Positions 29,302 to 40,879 of a DNA stretch of 64,000 bases are shown piece after piece. The notes under the pieces are model-generated. The model saw only the letters and a list, made by a program, of their open reading frames with translations, made no database searches and was not told where the DNA came from. Each line of letters opens with the position of its first letter. The stretch's first letter is position 1. A program made the translations under genes and the position numbers. The DNA is from Pempheris klunzingeri (taxonomy: Eukaryota; Chordata; Actinopteri; Acropomatiformes; Pempheridae), in the NCBI RefSeq assembly GCF_042242105.1, contig NC_092035.1, positions 11,822,477 to 11,886,476 on the forward strand, written 5' to 3'.

Positions 29302-29773
29302 TTTCTCTTGTCTTTTGCAGACAGCAGAGGGCGCTGTCTCTGGACTTCACAACAAAAGTTTTTCATGGTCCTATTCAGTGTTTGCATCCATTACTGACAA
29401 GCCTATGCTGTTCTCTGCTGGACTACACTGACATACAAAGCACATGAAGCTAACATTACACACACTCAACCTCCAACTATGCCAAACGACAAACAGGCCT
29501 TTTCAGTCAGTATCAATGAGAAACTGACACATTTGGTGCCCTTAATAGTCAAACATTAAACAAAAGTAACCACACTCTCCTCCTTTTTGGGGAACACATT
29601 TGTTGTTTTAACGATATCCTTGTTTTCTCCTACACTCTCAAAATAACAGCCCCAGCCTCCTCACTGTAAAAGGGACCAATTTAGCAACTTTAACAAAAGA
29701 CCTATTACTGAAGAGTGCTGTCCCAAACTACAGGTCAGCATCTATAAAAAGCCTCTTTGTGAGTGACACTCTC
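29302..29773 (+). repeat. Long spacer L26
   Basis: No difference from L1 noticed. Confidence 0.9.
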
Positions 29774-29893
29774 GCTTACGGCCATACCACCCTGAACAAG
29801 CCCGATCTCGTCCGATCTCGGAAGCCAAGCAGGGTCGGGCCTGGTTAGTACTTGCATGGGAGACCGCCTGGGAATACCAGGTGCTGTAAGCTT
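29774..29893 (+). rRNA. 5S rRNA gene 81 (alpha)
   Basis: Alpha, -10 T, opens two-gene cluster 26. S follows. Confidence 0.96.
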
Positions 29894-30034
29894 TTGCAGA
29901 CAGCAGAAGGTGCTGCTGCTTCACAGGAGACGGACAAGACGTTTGACCTTTGAACTCCTGTTTTGGTGAAGTTCATTCACTGCTTTTTCTACAGGTCAGC
30001 ATCTATAAAAAGCCTCTTTGTGAGTGACACTCTC

Positions 30035-30154
30035 GCTTACGGCCACACCACCCTGAACAAGCCCGATCTCGTCCGATCTCGGAAGCCAAACAGGGTCGGG
30101 CCTGGTTAGTACTTGGATGGGAGACCGCCTGGGAATACCAGGTGCTGTAAGCTT
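30035..30154 (+). rRNA. 5S rRNA gene 82 (beta)
   Basis: Beta, -10 T, closes cluster 26. Confidence 0.96.
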
Positions 30155-30626
30155 TTTCTCTTGTCTTTTGCAGACAGCAGAGGGCGCTGTCTCTGGACTT
30201 CACAACAAAAGTTTTTCATGGTCCTATTCAGTGTTTGCATCCATTACTGACAAGCCTATGCTGTTCTCTGCTGGACTACACTGACATACAAAGCACATGA
30301 AGCTAACATTACACACACTCAACCTCCAACTATGCCAAACGACAAACAGGCCTTTTCAGTCAGTATCAATGAGAAACTGACACATTTGGTGCCCTTAATA
30401 GTCAAACATTAAACAAAAGTAACCACACTCTCCTCCTTTTTGGGGAACACATTTGTTGTTTTAACGATATCCTTGTTTTCTCCTACACTCTCAAAATAAC
30501 AGCCCCAGCCTCCTCACTGTAAAAGGGACCAATTTAGCAACTTTAACAAAAGACCTATTACTGAAGAGTGCTGTCCCAAACTACAGGTCAGCATCTATAA
30601 AAAGCCTCTTTGTGAGTGACACTCTC
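30155..30626 (+). repeat. Long spacer L27
   Basis: No difference from L1 noticed. Confidence 0.9.
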
Positions 30627-30746
30627 GCTTACGGCCATACCACCCTGAACAAGCCCGATCTCGTCCGATCTCGGAAGCCAAGCAGGGTCTGGCCTGGTTA
30701 GTACTTGCATGGGAGACCGCCTGGGAATACCAGGTGCTGTAAGCTT
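30627..30746 (+). rRNA. 5S rRNA gene 83 (alpha, G64T)
   Basis: Alpha with G64T (30690) at the end of box A, -10 T, opens three-gene cluster 27. M5 follows. Confidence 0.95.
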
Positions 30747-30900
30747 TTTCTCTTCTCTTTTGCAGACAGCAGAAGGTGCTGCTGCTTCACAGGAGACGGA
30801 CAAGACGTTTGACCTTTGAACTCCTGTTTTGGTGAAGTTCATTCACTGCTTTTTCTACAGGTCAGCATCTATAAAAAGCCTCTTTGTGAGGGACACTCTC

Positions 30901-31020
30901 GCTTACGGCCATACCACCCTGAACAAGCCCGATCTCGTCCGATCTCGGAAGCCAAGCAGGGTCGGGCCTGGTTAGTACTTGCATGGGAGACCGCCTGGGA
31001 ATACCAGGTGCTGTAAGCTT
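30901..31020 (+). rRNA. 5S rRNA gene 84 (alpha)
   Basis: Alpha, -10 G, gene 2 of 3 in cluster 27. S follows. Confidence 0.96.
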
Positions 31021-31161
31021 TTGCAGACAGCAGAAGGTGCTGCTGCTTCACAGGAGACGGACAAGACGTTTGACCTTTGAACTCCTGTTTTGGTGAAGTT
31101 CATTCACTGCTTTTTCTACAGGTCAGCATCTATAAAAAGCCTCTTTGTGAGTGACACTCTC

Positions 31162-31281
31162 GCTTACGGCCACACCACCCTGAACAAGCCCGATCTCGTC
31201 CGATCTCGGAAGCCAAACAGGGTCGGGCCTGGTTAGTACTTGGATGGGAGACCGCCTGGGAATACCAGGTGCTGTAAGCTT
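31162..31281 (+). rRNA. 5S rRNA gene 85 (beta)
   Basis: Beta, -10 T, closes cluster 27. Confidence 0.96.
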
Positions 31282-31753
31282 TTTCTCTTGTCTTTTGCAG
31301 ACAGCAGAGGGCGCTGTCTCTGGACTTCACAACAAAAGTTTTTCATGGTCCTATTCAGTGTTTGCATCCATTACTGACAAGCCTATGCTGTTCTCTGCTG
31401 GACTACACTGACATACAAAGCACATGAAGCTAACATTACACACACTCAACCTCCAACTATGCCAAACGACAAACAGGCCTTTTCAGTCAGTATCAATGAG
31501 AAACTGACACATTTGGTGCCCTTAATAGTCAAACATTAAACAAAAGTAACCACACTCTCCTCCTTTTTGGGGAACACATTTGTTGTTTTAACGATATCCT
31601 TGTTTTCTCCTACACTCTCAAAATAACAGCCCCAGCCTCCTCACTGTAAAAGGGACCAATTTAGCAACTTTAACAAAAGACCTATTACTGAAGAGTGCTG
31701 TCCCAAACTACAGGTCAGCATCTATAAAAAGCCTCTTTGTGAGTGACACTCTC
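31282..31753 (+). repeat. Long spacer L28
   Basis: No difference from L1 noticed. Confidence 0.9.
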
Positions 31754-31873
31754 GCTTACGGCCATACCACCCTGAACAAGCCCGATCTCGTCCGATCTCG
31801 GAAGCCAAGCAGGGTCGGGCCTGGTTAGTACTTGCATGGGAGACCGCCTGGGAATACCAGGTGCTGTAAGCTT
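31754..31873 (+). rRNA. 5S rRNA gene 86 (alpha)
   Basis: Alpha, -10 T, opens three-gene cluster 28. M5 follows. Confidence 0.96.
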
Positions 31874-32027
31874 TTTCTCTTCTCTTTTGCAGACAGCAGA
31901 AGGTGCTGCTGCTTCACAGGAGACGGACAAGACGTTTGACCTTTGAACTCCTGTTTTGGTGAAGTTCATTCACTGCTTTTTCTACAGGTCAGCATCTATA
32001 AAAAGCCTCTTTGTGAGGGACACTCTC

Positions 32028-32147
32028 GCTTACGGCCATACCACCCTGAACAAGCCCGATCTCGTCCGATCTCGGAAGCCAAGCAGGGTCGGGCCTGGTT
32101 AGTACTTGCATGGGAGACCGCCTGGGAATACCAGGTGCTGTAAGCTT
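32028..32147 (+). rRNA. 5S rRNA gene 87 (alpha)
   Basis: Alpha, -10 G, gene 2 of 3 in cluster 28. The S spacer has the GCTGAAG variant that usually leads to an M3 gene, so this looks like a four-gene cluster that lost one unit. Confidence 0.96.
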
Positions 32148-32288
32148 TTGCAGACAGCAGAAGGTGCTGCTGCTTCACAGGAGACGGACAAGACGTTTGA
32201 CCTTTGAACTCCTGTTTTGCTGAAGTTCATTCACTGCTTTTTCTACAGGTCAGCATCTATAAAAAGCCTCTTTGTGAGTGACACTCTC

Positions 32289-32408
32289 GCTTACGGCCAC
32301 ACCACCCTGAACAAGCCCGATCTCGTCCGATCTCGGAAGCCAAACAGGGTCGGGCCTGGTTAGTACTTGGATGGGAGACCGCCTGGGAATACCAGGTGCT
32401 GTAAGCTT
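32289..32408 (+). rRNA. 5S rRNA gene 88 (beta)
   Basis: Beta, -10 T, closes cluster 28. Confidence 0.96.
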
Positions 32409-32880
32409 TTTCTCTTGTCTTTTGCAGACAGCAGAGGGCGCTGTCTCTGGACTTCACAACAAAAGTTTTTCATGGTCCTATTCAGTGTTTGCATCCATTA
32501 CTGACAAGCCTATGCTGTTCTCTGCTGGACTACACTGACATACAAAGCACATGAAGCTAACATTACACACACTCAACCTCCAACTATGCCAAACGACAAA
32601 CAGGCCTTTTCAGTCAGTATCAATGAGAAACTGACACATTTGGTGCCCTTAATAGTCAAACATTAAACAAAAGTAACCACACTCTCCTCCTTTTTGGGGA
32701 ACACATTTGTTGTTTTAACGATATCCTTGTTTTCTCCTACACTCTCAAAATAACAGCCCCAGCCTCCTCACTGTAAAAGGGACCAATTTAGCAACTTTAA
32801 CAAAAGACCTATTACTGAAGAGTGCTGTCCCAAACTACAGGTCAGCATCTATAAAAAGCCTCTTTGTGAGTGACACTCTC
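32409..32880 (+). repeat. Long spacer L29
   Basis: No difference from L1 noticed. Confidence 0.9.
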
Positions 32881-33000
32881 GCTTACGGCCATACCACCCT
32901 GAACAAGCCCGATCTCGTCCGATCTCGGAAGCCAAGCAGGGTCGGGCCTGGTTAGTACTTGCATGGGAGACCGCCTGGGAATACCAGGTGCTGTAAGCTT
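32881..33000 (+). rRNA. 5S rRNA gene 89 (alpha)
   Basis: Alpha, -10 T, opens four-gene cluster 29. M5 follows. Confidence 0.96.
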
Positions 33001-33154
33001 TTTCTCTTCTCTTTTGCAGACAGCAGAAGGTGCTGCTGCTTCACAGGAGACGGACAAGACGTTTGACCTTTGAACTCCTGTTTTGGTGAAGTTCATTCAC
33101 TGCTTTTTCTACAGGTCAGCATCTATAAAAAGCCTCTTTGTGAGGGACACTCTC

Positions 33155-33274
33155 GCTTACGGCCATACCACCCTGAACAAGCCCGATCTCGTCCGATCTC
33201 GGAAGCCAAGCAGGGTCGGGCCTGGTTAGTACTTGCATGGGAGACCGCCTGGGAATACCAGGTGCTGTAAGCTT
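33155..33274 (+). rRNA. 5S rRNA gene 90 (alpha)
   Basis: Alpha, -10 G, gene 2 of 4 in cluster 29. S (GCTGAAG) follows. Confidence 0.96.
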
Positions 33275-33415
33275 TTGCAGACAGCAGAAGGTGCTGCTGC
33301 TTCACAGGAGACGGACAAGACGTTTGACCTTTGAACTCCTGTTTTGCTGAAGTTCATTCACTGCTTTTTCTACAGGTCAGCATCTATAAAAAGCCTCTTT
33401 GTGAGGGACACTCTC

Positions 33416-33535
33416 GCTTACGGCCATACCACCCTGAACAAGCCCGATCTCGTCCGATCTCGGAAGCCAAGCAGGGTCGGGCCTGGTTAGTACTTGCATG
33501 GGAGACCGCCTGGGAATACCAGGTGCTGTAAGCTT
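33416..33535 (+). rRNA. 5S rRNA gene 91 (alpha)
   Basis: Alpha, -10 G, gene 3 of 4 in cluster 29. M3 follows. Confidence 0.96.
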
Positions 33536-33689
33536 TGTCTCTTCTCTTTTGCAGACAGCAGAAGGTGCTGCTGCTTCACAGGAGACGGACAAGACGTTTG
33601 ACCTTTGAACTCCTGTTTTGGTGAAGTTCATTCACTGCTTTTTCTACAGGTCAGCATCTATAAAAAGCCTCTTTGTGAGGGACACTCTC

Positions 33690-33809
33690 GCTTACGGCCA
33701 CACCACCCTGAACAAGCCCGATCTCGTCCGATCTCGGAAGCCAAACAGGGTCGGGCCTGGTTAGTACTTGGATGGGAGACCGCCTGGGAATACCAGGTGC
33801 TGTAAGCTT
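33690..33809 (+). rRNA. 5S rRNA gene 92 (beta)
   Basis: Beta, -10 G, closes cluster 29. Confidence 0.96.
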
Positions 33810-34281
33810 TTTCTCTTGTCTTTTGCAGACAGCAGAGGGCGCTGTCTCTGGACTTCACAACAAAAGTTTTTCATGGTCCTATTCAGTGTTTGCATCCATT
33901 ACTGACAAGCCTATGCTGTTCTCTGCTGGACTACACTGACATACAAAGCACATGAAGCTAACATTACACACACTCAACCTCCAACTATGCCAAACGACAA
34001 ACAGGCCTTTTCAGTCAGTATCAATGAGAAACTGACACATTTGGTGCCCTTAATAGTCAAACATTAAACAAAAGTAACCACACTCTCCTCCTTTTTGGGG
34101 AACACATTTGTTGTTTTAACGATATCCTTGTTTTCTCCTACACTCTCAAAATAACAGCCCCAGCCTCCTCACTGTAAAAGGGACCAATTTAGCAACTTTA
34201 ACAAAAGACCTATTACTGAAGAGTGCTGTCCCAAACTACAGGTCAGCATCTATAAAAAGCCTCTTTGTGAGTGACACTCTC
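33810..34281 (+). repeat. Long spacer L30
   Basis: No difference from L1 noticed. Confidence 0.9.
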
Positions 34282-34401
34282 GCTTACGGCCATACCACCC
34301 TGAACAAGCCCGATCTCGTCCGATCTCGGAAGCCAAGCAGGGTCGGGCCTGGTTAGTACTTGCATGGGAGACCGCCTGGGAATACCAGGTGCTGTAAGCT
34401 T
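34282..34401 (+). rRNA. 5S rRNA gene 93 (alpha)
   Basis: Alpha, -10 T, opens two-gene cluster 30. S follows. Confidence 0.96.
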
Positions 34402-34542
34402 TTGCAGACAGCAGAAGGTGCTGCTGCTTCACAGGAGACGGACAAGACGTTTGACCTTTGAACTCCTGTTTTGGTGAAGTTCATTCACTGCTTTTTCTAC
34501 AGGTCAGCATCTATAAAAAGCCTCTTTGTGAGTGACACTCTC

Positions 34543-34662
34543 GCTTACGGCCACACCACCCTGAACAAGCCCGATCTCGTCCGATCTCGGAAGCCAAACA
34601 GGGTCGGGCCTGGTTAGTACTTGGATGGGAGACCGCCTGGGAATACCAGGTGCTGTAAGCTT
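34543..34662 (+). rRNA. 5S rRNA gene 94 (beta)
   Basis: Beta, -10 T, closes cluster 30. Confidence 0.96.
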
Positions 34663-35134
34663 TTTCTCTTGTCTTTTGCAGACAGCAGAGGGCGCTGTCT
34701 CTGGACTTCACAACAAAAGTTTTTCATGGTCCTATTCAGTGTTTGCATCCATTACTGACAAGCCTATGCTGTTCTCTGCTGGACTACACTGACATACAAA
34801 GCACATGAAGCTAACATTACACACACTCAACCTCCAACTATGCCAAACGACAAACAGGCCTTTTCAGTCAGTATCAATGAGAAACTGACACATTTGGTGC
34901 CCTTAATAGTCAAACATTAAACAAAAGTAACCACACTCTCCTCCTTTTTGGGGAACACATTTGTTGTTTTAACGATATCCTTGTTTTCTCCTACACTCTC
35001 AAAATAACAGCCCCAGCCTCCTCACTGTAAAAGGGACCAATTTAGCAACTTTAACAAAAGACCTATTACTGAAGAGTGCTGTCCCAAACTACAGGTCAGC
35101 ATCTATAAAAAGCCTCTTTGTGAGTGACACTCTC
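34663..35134 (+). repeat. Long spacer L31
   Basis: No difference from L1 noticed. Confidence 0.9.
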
Positions 35135-35254
35135 GCTTACGGCCATACCACCCTGAACAAGCCCGATCTCGTCCGATCTCGGAAGCCAAGCAGGGTCGGG
35201 CCTGGTTAGTACTTGCATGGGAGACCGCCTGGGAATACCAGGTGCTGTAAGCTT
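35135..35254 (+). rRNA. 5S rRNA gene 95 (alpha)
   Basis: Alpha, -10 T, opens two-gene cluster 31. S follows. Confidence 0.96.
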
Positions 35255-35395
35255 TTGCAGACAGCAGAAGGTGCTGCTGCTTCACAGGAGACGGACAAGA
35301 CGTTTGACCTTTGAACTCCTGTTTTGGTGAAGTTCATTCACTGCTTTTTCTACAGGTCAGCATCTATAAAAAGCCTCTTTGTGAGTGACACTCTC

Positions 35396-35515
35396 GCTTA
35401 CGGCCACACCACCCTGAACAAGCCCGATCTCGTCCGATCTCGGAAGCCAAACAGGGTCGGGCCTGGTTAGTACTTGGATGGGAGACCGCCTGGGAATACC
35501 AGGTGCTGTAAGCTT
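35396..35515 (+). rRNA. 5S rRNA gene 96 (beta)
   Basis: Beta, -10 T, closes cluster 31. Confidence 0.96.
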
Positions 35516-35987
35516 TTTCTCTTGTCTTTTGCAGACAGCAGAGGGCGCTGTCTCTGGACTTCACAACAAAAGTTTTTCATGGTCCTATTCAGTGTTTGCA
35601 TCCATTACTGACAAGCCTATGCTGTTCTCTGCTGGACTACACTGACATACAAAGCACATGAAGCTAACATTACACACACTCAACCTCCAACTATGCCAAA
35701 CGACAAACAGGCCTTTTCAGTCAGTATCAATGAGAAACTGACACATTTGGTGCCCTTAATAGTCAAACATTAAACAAAAGTAACCACACTCTCCTCCTTT
35801 TTGGGGAACACATTTGTTGTTTTAACGATATCCTTGTTTTCTCCTACACTCTGAAAATAACAGCCCCAGCCTCCTCACTGTAAAAGGGACCAATTTAGCA
35901 ACTTTAACAAAAGACCTATTACTGAAGAGTGCTGTCCCAAACTACAGGTCAGCATCTATAAAAAGCCTCTTTGTGAGTGACACTCTC
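35516..35987 (+). repeat. Long spacer L32
   Basis: C-to-G at 35853; otherwise like L1. Confidence 0.9.
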
Positions 35988-36107
35988 GCTTACGGCCATA
36001 CCACCCTGAACAAGCCCGATCTCGTCCGATCTCGGAAGCCAAGCAGGGTCGGGCCTGGTTAGTACTTGCATGGGAGACCGCCTGGGAATACCAGGTGCTG
36101 TAAGCTT
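35988..36107 (+). rRNA. 5S rRNA gene 97 (alpha)
   Basis: Alpha, -10 T, opens four-gene cluster 32. M5 follows. Confidence 0.96.
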
Positions 36108-36261
36108 TTTCTCTTCTCTTTTGCAGACAGCAGAAGGTGCTGCTGCTTCACAGGAGACGGACAAGACGTTTGACCTTTGAACTCCTGTTTTGGTGAAGTT
36201 CATTCACTGCTTTTTCTACAGGTCAGCATCTATAAAAAGCCTCTTTGTGAGGGACACTCTC

Positions 36262-36381
36262 GCTTACGGCCATACCACCCTGAACAAGCCCGATCTCGTC
36301 CGATCTCGGAAGCCAAGCAGGGTCGGGCCTGGTTAGTACTTGCATGGGAGACCGCCTGGGAATACCAGGTGCTGTAAGCTT
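36262..36381 (+). rRNA. 5S rRNA gene 98 (alpha)
   Basis: Alpha, -10 G, gene 2 of 4 in cluster 32. S (GCTGAAG) follows. Confidence 0.96.
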
Positions 36382-36522
36382 TTGCAGACAGCAGAAGGTG
36401 CTGCTGCTTCACAGGAGACGGACAAGACGTTTGACCTTTGAACTCCTGTTTTGCTGAAGTTCATTCACTGCTTTTTCTACAGGTCAGCATCTATAAAAAG
36501 CCTCTTTGTGAGGGACACTCTC

Positions 36523-36642
36523 GCTTACGGCCATACCACCCTGAACAAGCCCGATCTCGTCCGATCTCGGAAGCCAAGCAGGGTCGGGCCTGGTTAGTAC
36601 TTGCATGGGAGACCGCCTGGGAATACCAGGTGCTGTAAGCTT
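36523..36642 (+). rRNA. 5S rRNA gene 99 (alpha)
   Basis: Alpha, -10 G, gene 3 of 4 in cluster 32. M3 follows. Confidence 0.96.
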
Positions 36643-36796
36643 TGTCTCTTCTCTTTTGCAGACAGCAGAAGGTGCTGCTGCTTCACAGGAGACGGACAAG
36701 ACGTTTGACCTTTGAACTCCTGTTTTGGTGAAGTTCATTCACTGCTTTTTCTACAGGTCAGCATCTATAAAAAGCCTCTTTGTGAGTGACACTCTC

Positions 36797-36916
36797 GCTT
36801 ACGGCCACACCACCCTGAACAAGCCCGATCTCGTCCGATCTCGGAAGCCAAACAGGGTCGGGCCTGGTTAGTACTTGGATGGGAGACCGCCTGGGAATAC
36901 CAGGTGCTGTAAGCTT
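36797..36916 (+). rRNA. 5S rRNA gene 100 (beta)
   Basis: Beta, -10 T, closes cluster 32. Confidence 0.96.
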
Positions 36917-37388
36917 TTTCTCTTGTCTTTTGCAGACAGCAGAGGGCGCTGTCTCTGGACTTCACAACAAAAGTTTTTCATGGTCCTATTCAGTGTTTGC
37001 ATCCATTACTGACAAGCCTATGCTGTTCTCTGCTGGACTACACTGACATACAAAGCACATGAAGCTAACATTACACACACTCAACCTCCAACTATGCCAA
37101 ACGACAAACAGGCCTTTTCAGTCAGTATCAATGAGAAACTGACACATTTGGTGCCCTTAATAGTCAAACATTAAACAAAAGTAACCACACTCTCCTCCTT
37201 TTTGGGGAACACATTTGTTGTTTTAACGATATCCTTGTTTTCTCCTACACTCTCAAAATAACAGCCCCAGCCTCCTCACTGTAAAAGGGACCAATTTAGC
37301 AACTTTAACAAAAGACCTATTACTGAAGAGTGCTGTCCCAAACTACAGGTCAGCATCTATAAAAAGCCTCTTTGTGAGTGACACTCTC
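36917..37388 (+). repeat. Long spacer L33
   Basis: No difference from L1 noticed. Confidence 0.9.
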
Positions 37389-37508
37389 GCTTACGGCCAT
37401 ACCACCCTGAACAAGCCCGATCTCGTCCGATCTCGGAAGCCAAGCAGGGTCGGGCCTGGTTAGTACTTGCATGGGAGACCGCCTGGGAATACCAGGTGCT
37501 GTAAGCTT
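37389..37508 (+). rRNA. 5S rRNA gene 101 (alpha)
   Basis: Alpha, -10 T, opens two-gene cluster 33. S follows. Confidence 0.96.
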
Positions 37509-37649
37509 TTGCAGACAGCAGAAGGTGCTGCTGCTTCACAGGAGACGGACAAGACGTTTGACCTTTGAACTCCTGTTTTGGTGAAGTTCATTCACTGCTT
37601 TTTCTACAGGTCAGCATCTATAAAAAGCCTCTTTGTGAGTGACACTCTC

Positions 37650-37769
37650 GCTTACGGCCACACCACCCTGAACAAGCCCGATCTCGTCCGATCTCGGAAG
37701 CCAAACAGGGTCGGGCCTGGTTAGTACTTGGATGGGAGACCGCCTGGGAATACCAGGTGCTGTAAGCTT
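37650..37769 (+). rRNA. 5S rRNA gene 102 (beta)
   Basis: Beta, -10 T, closes cluster 33. Confidence 0.96.
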
Positions 37770-38241
37770 TTTCTCTTGTCTTTTGCAGACAGCAGAGGGC
37801 GCTGTCTCTGGACTTCACAACAAAAGTTTTTCATGGTCCTATTCAGTGTTTGCATCCATTACTGACAAGCCTATGCTGTTCTCTGCTGGACTACACTGAC
37901 ATACAAAGCACATGAAGCTAACATTACACACACTCAACCTCCAACTATGCCAAACGACAAACAGGCCTTTTCAGTCAGTATCAATGAGAAACTGACACAT
38001 TTGGTGCCCTTAATAGTCAAACATTAAACAAAAGTAACCACACTCTCCTCCTTTTTGGGGAACACATTTGTTGTTTTAACGATATCCTTGTTTTCTCCTA
38101 CACTCTCATAATAACAGCCCCAGCCTCCTCACTGTAAAAGGGACCAATTTAGCAACTTTAACAAAAGACCTATTACTGAAGAGTGCTGTCCCAAACTACA
38201 GGTCAGCATCTATAAAAAGCCTCTTTGTGAGTGACACTCTC
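37770..38241 (+). repeat. Long spacer L34
   Basis: A-to-T at 38109; otherwise like L1. Confidence 0.9.
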
Positions 38242-38361
38242 GCTTACGGCCATACCACCCTGAACAAGCCCGATCTCGTCCGATCTCGGAAGCCAAGCAG
38301 GGTCGGGCCTGGTTAGTACTTGCATGGGAGACCGCCTGGGAATACCAGGTGCTGTAAGCTT
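38242..38361 (+). rRNA. 5S rRNA gene 103 (alpha)
   Basis: Alpha, -10 T, opens four-gene cluster 34. M5 follows. Confidence 0.96.
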
Positions 38362-38515
38362 TTTCTCTTCTCTTTTGCAGACAGCAGAAGGTGCTGCTGC
38401 TTCACAGGAGACGGACAAGACGTTTGACCTTTGAACTCCTGTTTTGGTGAAGTTCATTCACTGCTTTTTCTACAGGTCAGCATCTATAAAAAGCCTCTTT
38501 GTGAGGGACACTCTC

Positions 38516-38635
38516 GCTTACGGCCATACCACCCTGAACAAGCCCGATCTCGTCCGATCTCGGAAGCCAAGCAGGGTCGGGCCTGGTTAGTACTTGCATG
38601 GGAGACCGCCTGGGAATACCAGGTGCTGTAAGCTT
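38516..38635 (+). rRNA. 5S rRNA gene 104 (alpha)
   Basis: Alpha, -10 G, gene 2 of 4 in cluster 34. S (GCTGAAG) follows. Confidence 0.96.
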
Positions 38636-38776
38636 TTGCAGACAGCAGAAGGTGCTGCTGCTTCACAGGAGACGGACAAGACGTTTGACCTTTGAACTCC
38701 TGTTTTGCTGAAGTTCATTCACTGCTTTTTCTACAGGTCAGCATCTATAAAAAGCCTCTTTGTGAGGGACACTCTC

Positions 38777-38896
38777 GCTTACGGCCATACCACCCTGAAC
38801 AAGCCCGATCTCGTCCGATCTCGGAAGCCAAGCAGGGTCGGGCCTGGTTAGTACTTGCATGGGAGACCGCCTGGGAATACCAGGTGCTGTAAGCTT
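38777..38896 (+). rRNA. 5S rRNA gene 105 (alpha)
   Basis: Alpha, -10 G, gene 3 of 4 in cluster 34. M3 follows. Confidence 0.96.
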
Positions 38897-39050
38897 TGTC
38901 TCTTCTCTTTTGCAGACAGCAGAAGGTGCTGCTGCTTCACAGGAGACGGACAAGACGTTTGACCTTTGAACTCCTGTTTTGGTGAAGTTCATTCACTGCT
39001 TTTTCTACAGGTCAGCATCTATAAAAAGCCTCTTTGTGAGGGACACTCTC

Positions 39051-39170
39051 GCTTACGGCCACACCACCCTGAACAAGCCCGATCTCGTCCGATCTCGGAA
39101 GCCAAACAGGGTCGGGCCTGGTTAGTACTTGGATGGGAGACCGCCTGGGAATACCAGGTGCTGTAAGCTT
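39051..39170 (+). rRNA. 5S rRNA gene 106 (beta)
   Basis: Beta, -10 G, closes cluster 34. Confidence 0.96.
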
Positions 39171-39642
39171 TTTCTCTTGTCTTTTGCAGACAGCAGAGGG
39201 CGCTGTCTCTGGACTTCACAACAAAAGTTTTTCATGGTCCTATTCAGTGTTTGCATCCATTACTGACAAGCCTATGCTGTTCTCTGCTGGACTACACTGA
39301 CATACAAAGCACATGAAGCTAACATTACACACACTCAACCTCCAACTATGCCAAACGACAAACAGGCCTTTTCAGTCAGTATCAATGAGAAACTGACACA
39401 TTTGGTGCCCTTAATAGTCAAACATTAAACAAAAGTAACCACACTCTCCTCCTTTTTGGGGAACACATTTGTTGTTTTAACGATATCCTTGTTTTCTCCT
39501 ACACTCTCAAAATAACAGCCCCAGCCTCCTCACTGTAAAAGGGACCAATTTAGCAACTTTAACAAAAGACCTATTACTGAAGAGTGCTGTCCCAAACTAC
39601 AGGTCAGCATCTATAAAAAGCCTCTTTGTGAGTGACACTCTC
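39171..39642 (+). repeat. Long spacer L35
   Basis: No difference from L1 noticed. Confidence 0.9.
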
Positions 39643-39762
39643 GCTTACGGCCATACCACCCTGAACAAGCCCGATCTCGTCCGATCTCGGAAGCCAAGCA
39701 GGGTCGGGCCTGGTTAGTACTTGCATGGGAGACCGCCTGGGAATACCAGGTGCTGTAAGCTT
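39643..39762 (+). rRNA. 5S rRNA gene 107 (alpha)
   Basis: Alpha, -10 T, opens two-gene cluster 35. M5 follows. Confidence 0.96.
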
Positions 39763-39916
39763 TTTCTCTTCTCTTTTGCAGACAGCAGAAGGTGCTGCTG
39801 CTTCACAGGAGACGGACAAGACGTTTGACCTTTGAACTCCTGTTTTGGTGAAGTTCATTCACTGCTTTTTCTACAGGTCAGCATCTATAAAAAGCCTCTT
39901 TGTGAGGGACACTCTC

Positions 39917-40026
39917 GCTTACGGCCACACCACCCTGAACAAGCCCGATCTCGGAAGCCAAACAGGGTCGGGCCTGGTTAGTACTTGGATGGGAGACCGC
40001 CTGGGAATACCAGGTGCTGTAAGCTT
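39917..40026 (+). rRNA. 5S rRNA gene 108 (beta, 10-nt deletion; probable pseudogene)
   Basis: 110 nt, same deletion and background as gene 74, in the same type of cluster (M5 before it, -10 G). A duplicate of that locus. Closes cluster 35. Confidence 0.9.
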
Positions 40027-40498
40027 TTTCTCTTGTCTTTTGCAGACAGCAGAGGGCGCTGTCTCTGGACTTCACAACAAAAGTTTTTCATGGTCCTATT
40101 CAGTGTTTGCATCCATTACTGACAAGCCTATGCTGTTCTCTGCTGGACTACACTGACATACAAAGCACATGAAGCTAACATTACACACACTCAACCTCCA
40201 ACTATGCCAAACGACAAACAGGCCTTTTCAGTCAGTATCAATGAGAAACTGACACATTTGGTGCCCTTAATAGTCAAACATTAAACAAAAGTAACCACAC
40301 TCTCCTCCTTTTTGGGGAACACATTTGTTGTTTTAACGATATCCTTGTTTTCTCCTACACTCTCAAAATAACAGCCCCAGCCTCCTCACTGTAAAAGGGA
40401 CCAATTTAGCAACTTTAACAAAAGACCTATTACTGAAGAGTGCTGTCCCAAACTACAGGTCAGCATCTATAAAAAGCCTCTTTGTGAGTGACACTCTC
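40027..40498 (+). repeat. Long spacer L36
   Basis: No difference from L1 noticed. Confidence 0.9.
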
Positions 40499-40618
40499 GC
40501 TTACGGCCATACCACCCTGAACAAGCCCGATCTCGTCCGATCTCGGAAGCCAAGCAGGGTCGGGCCTGGTTAGTACTTGCATGGGAGACCGCCTGGGAAT
40601 ACCAGGTGCTGTAAGCTT
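40499..40618 (+). rRNA. 5S rRNA gene 109 (alpha)
   Basis: Alpha, -10 T, opens two-gene cluster 36. S follows. Confidence 0.96.
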
Positions 40619-40759
40619 TTGCAGACAGCAGAAGGTGCTGCTGCTTCACAGGAGACGGACAAGACGTTTGACCTTTGAACTCCTGTTTTGGTGAAGTTCA
40701 TTCACTGCTTTTTCTACAGGTCAGCATCTATAAAAAGCCTCTTTGTGAGTGACACTCTC

Positions 40760-40879
40760 GCTTACGGCCACACCACCCTGAACAAGCCCGATCTCGTCCG
40801 ATCTCGGAAGCCAAACAGGGTCGGGCCTGGTTAGTACTTGGATGGGAGACCGCCTGGGAATACCAGGTGCTGTAAGCTT
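40760..40879 (+). rRNA. 5S rRNA gene 110 (beta)
   Basis: Beta, -10 T, closes cluster 36. Confidence 0.96.
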
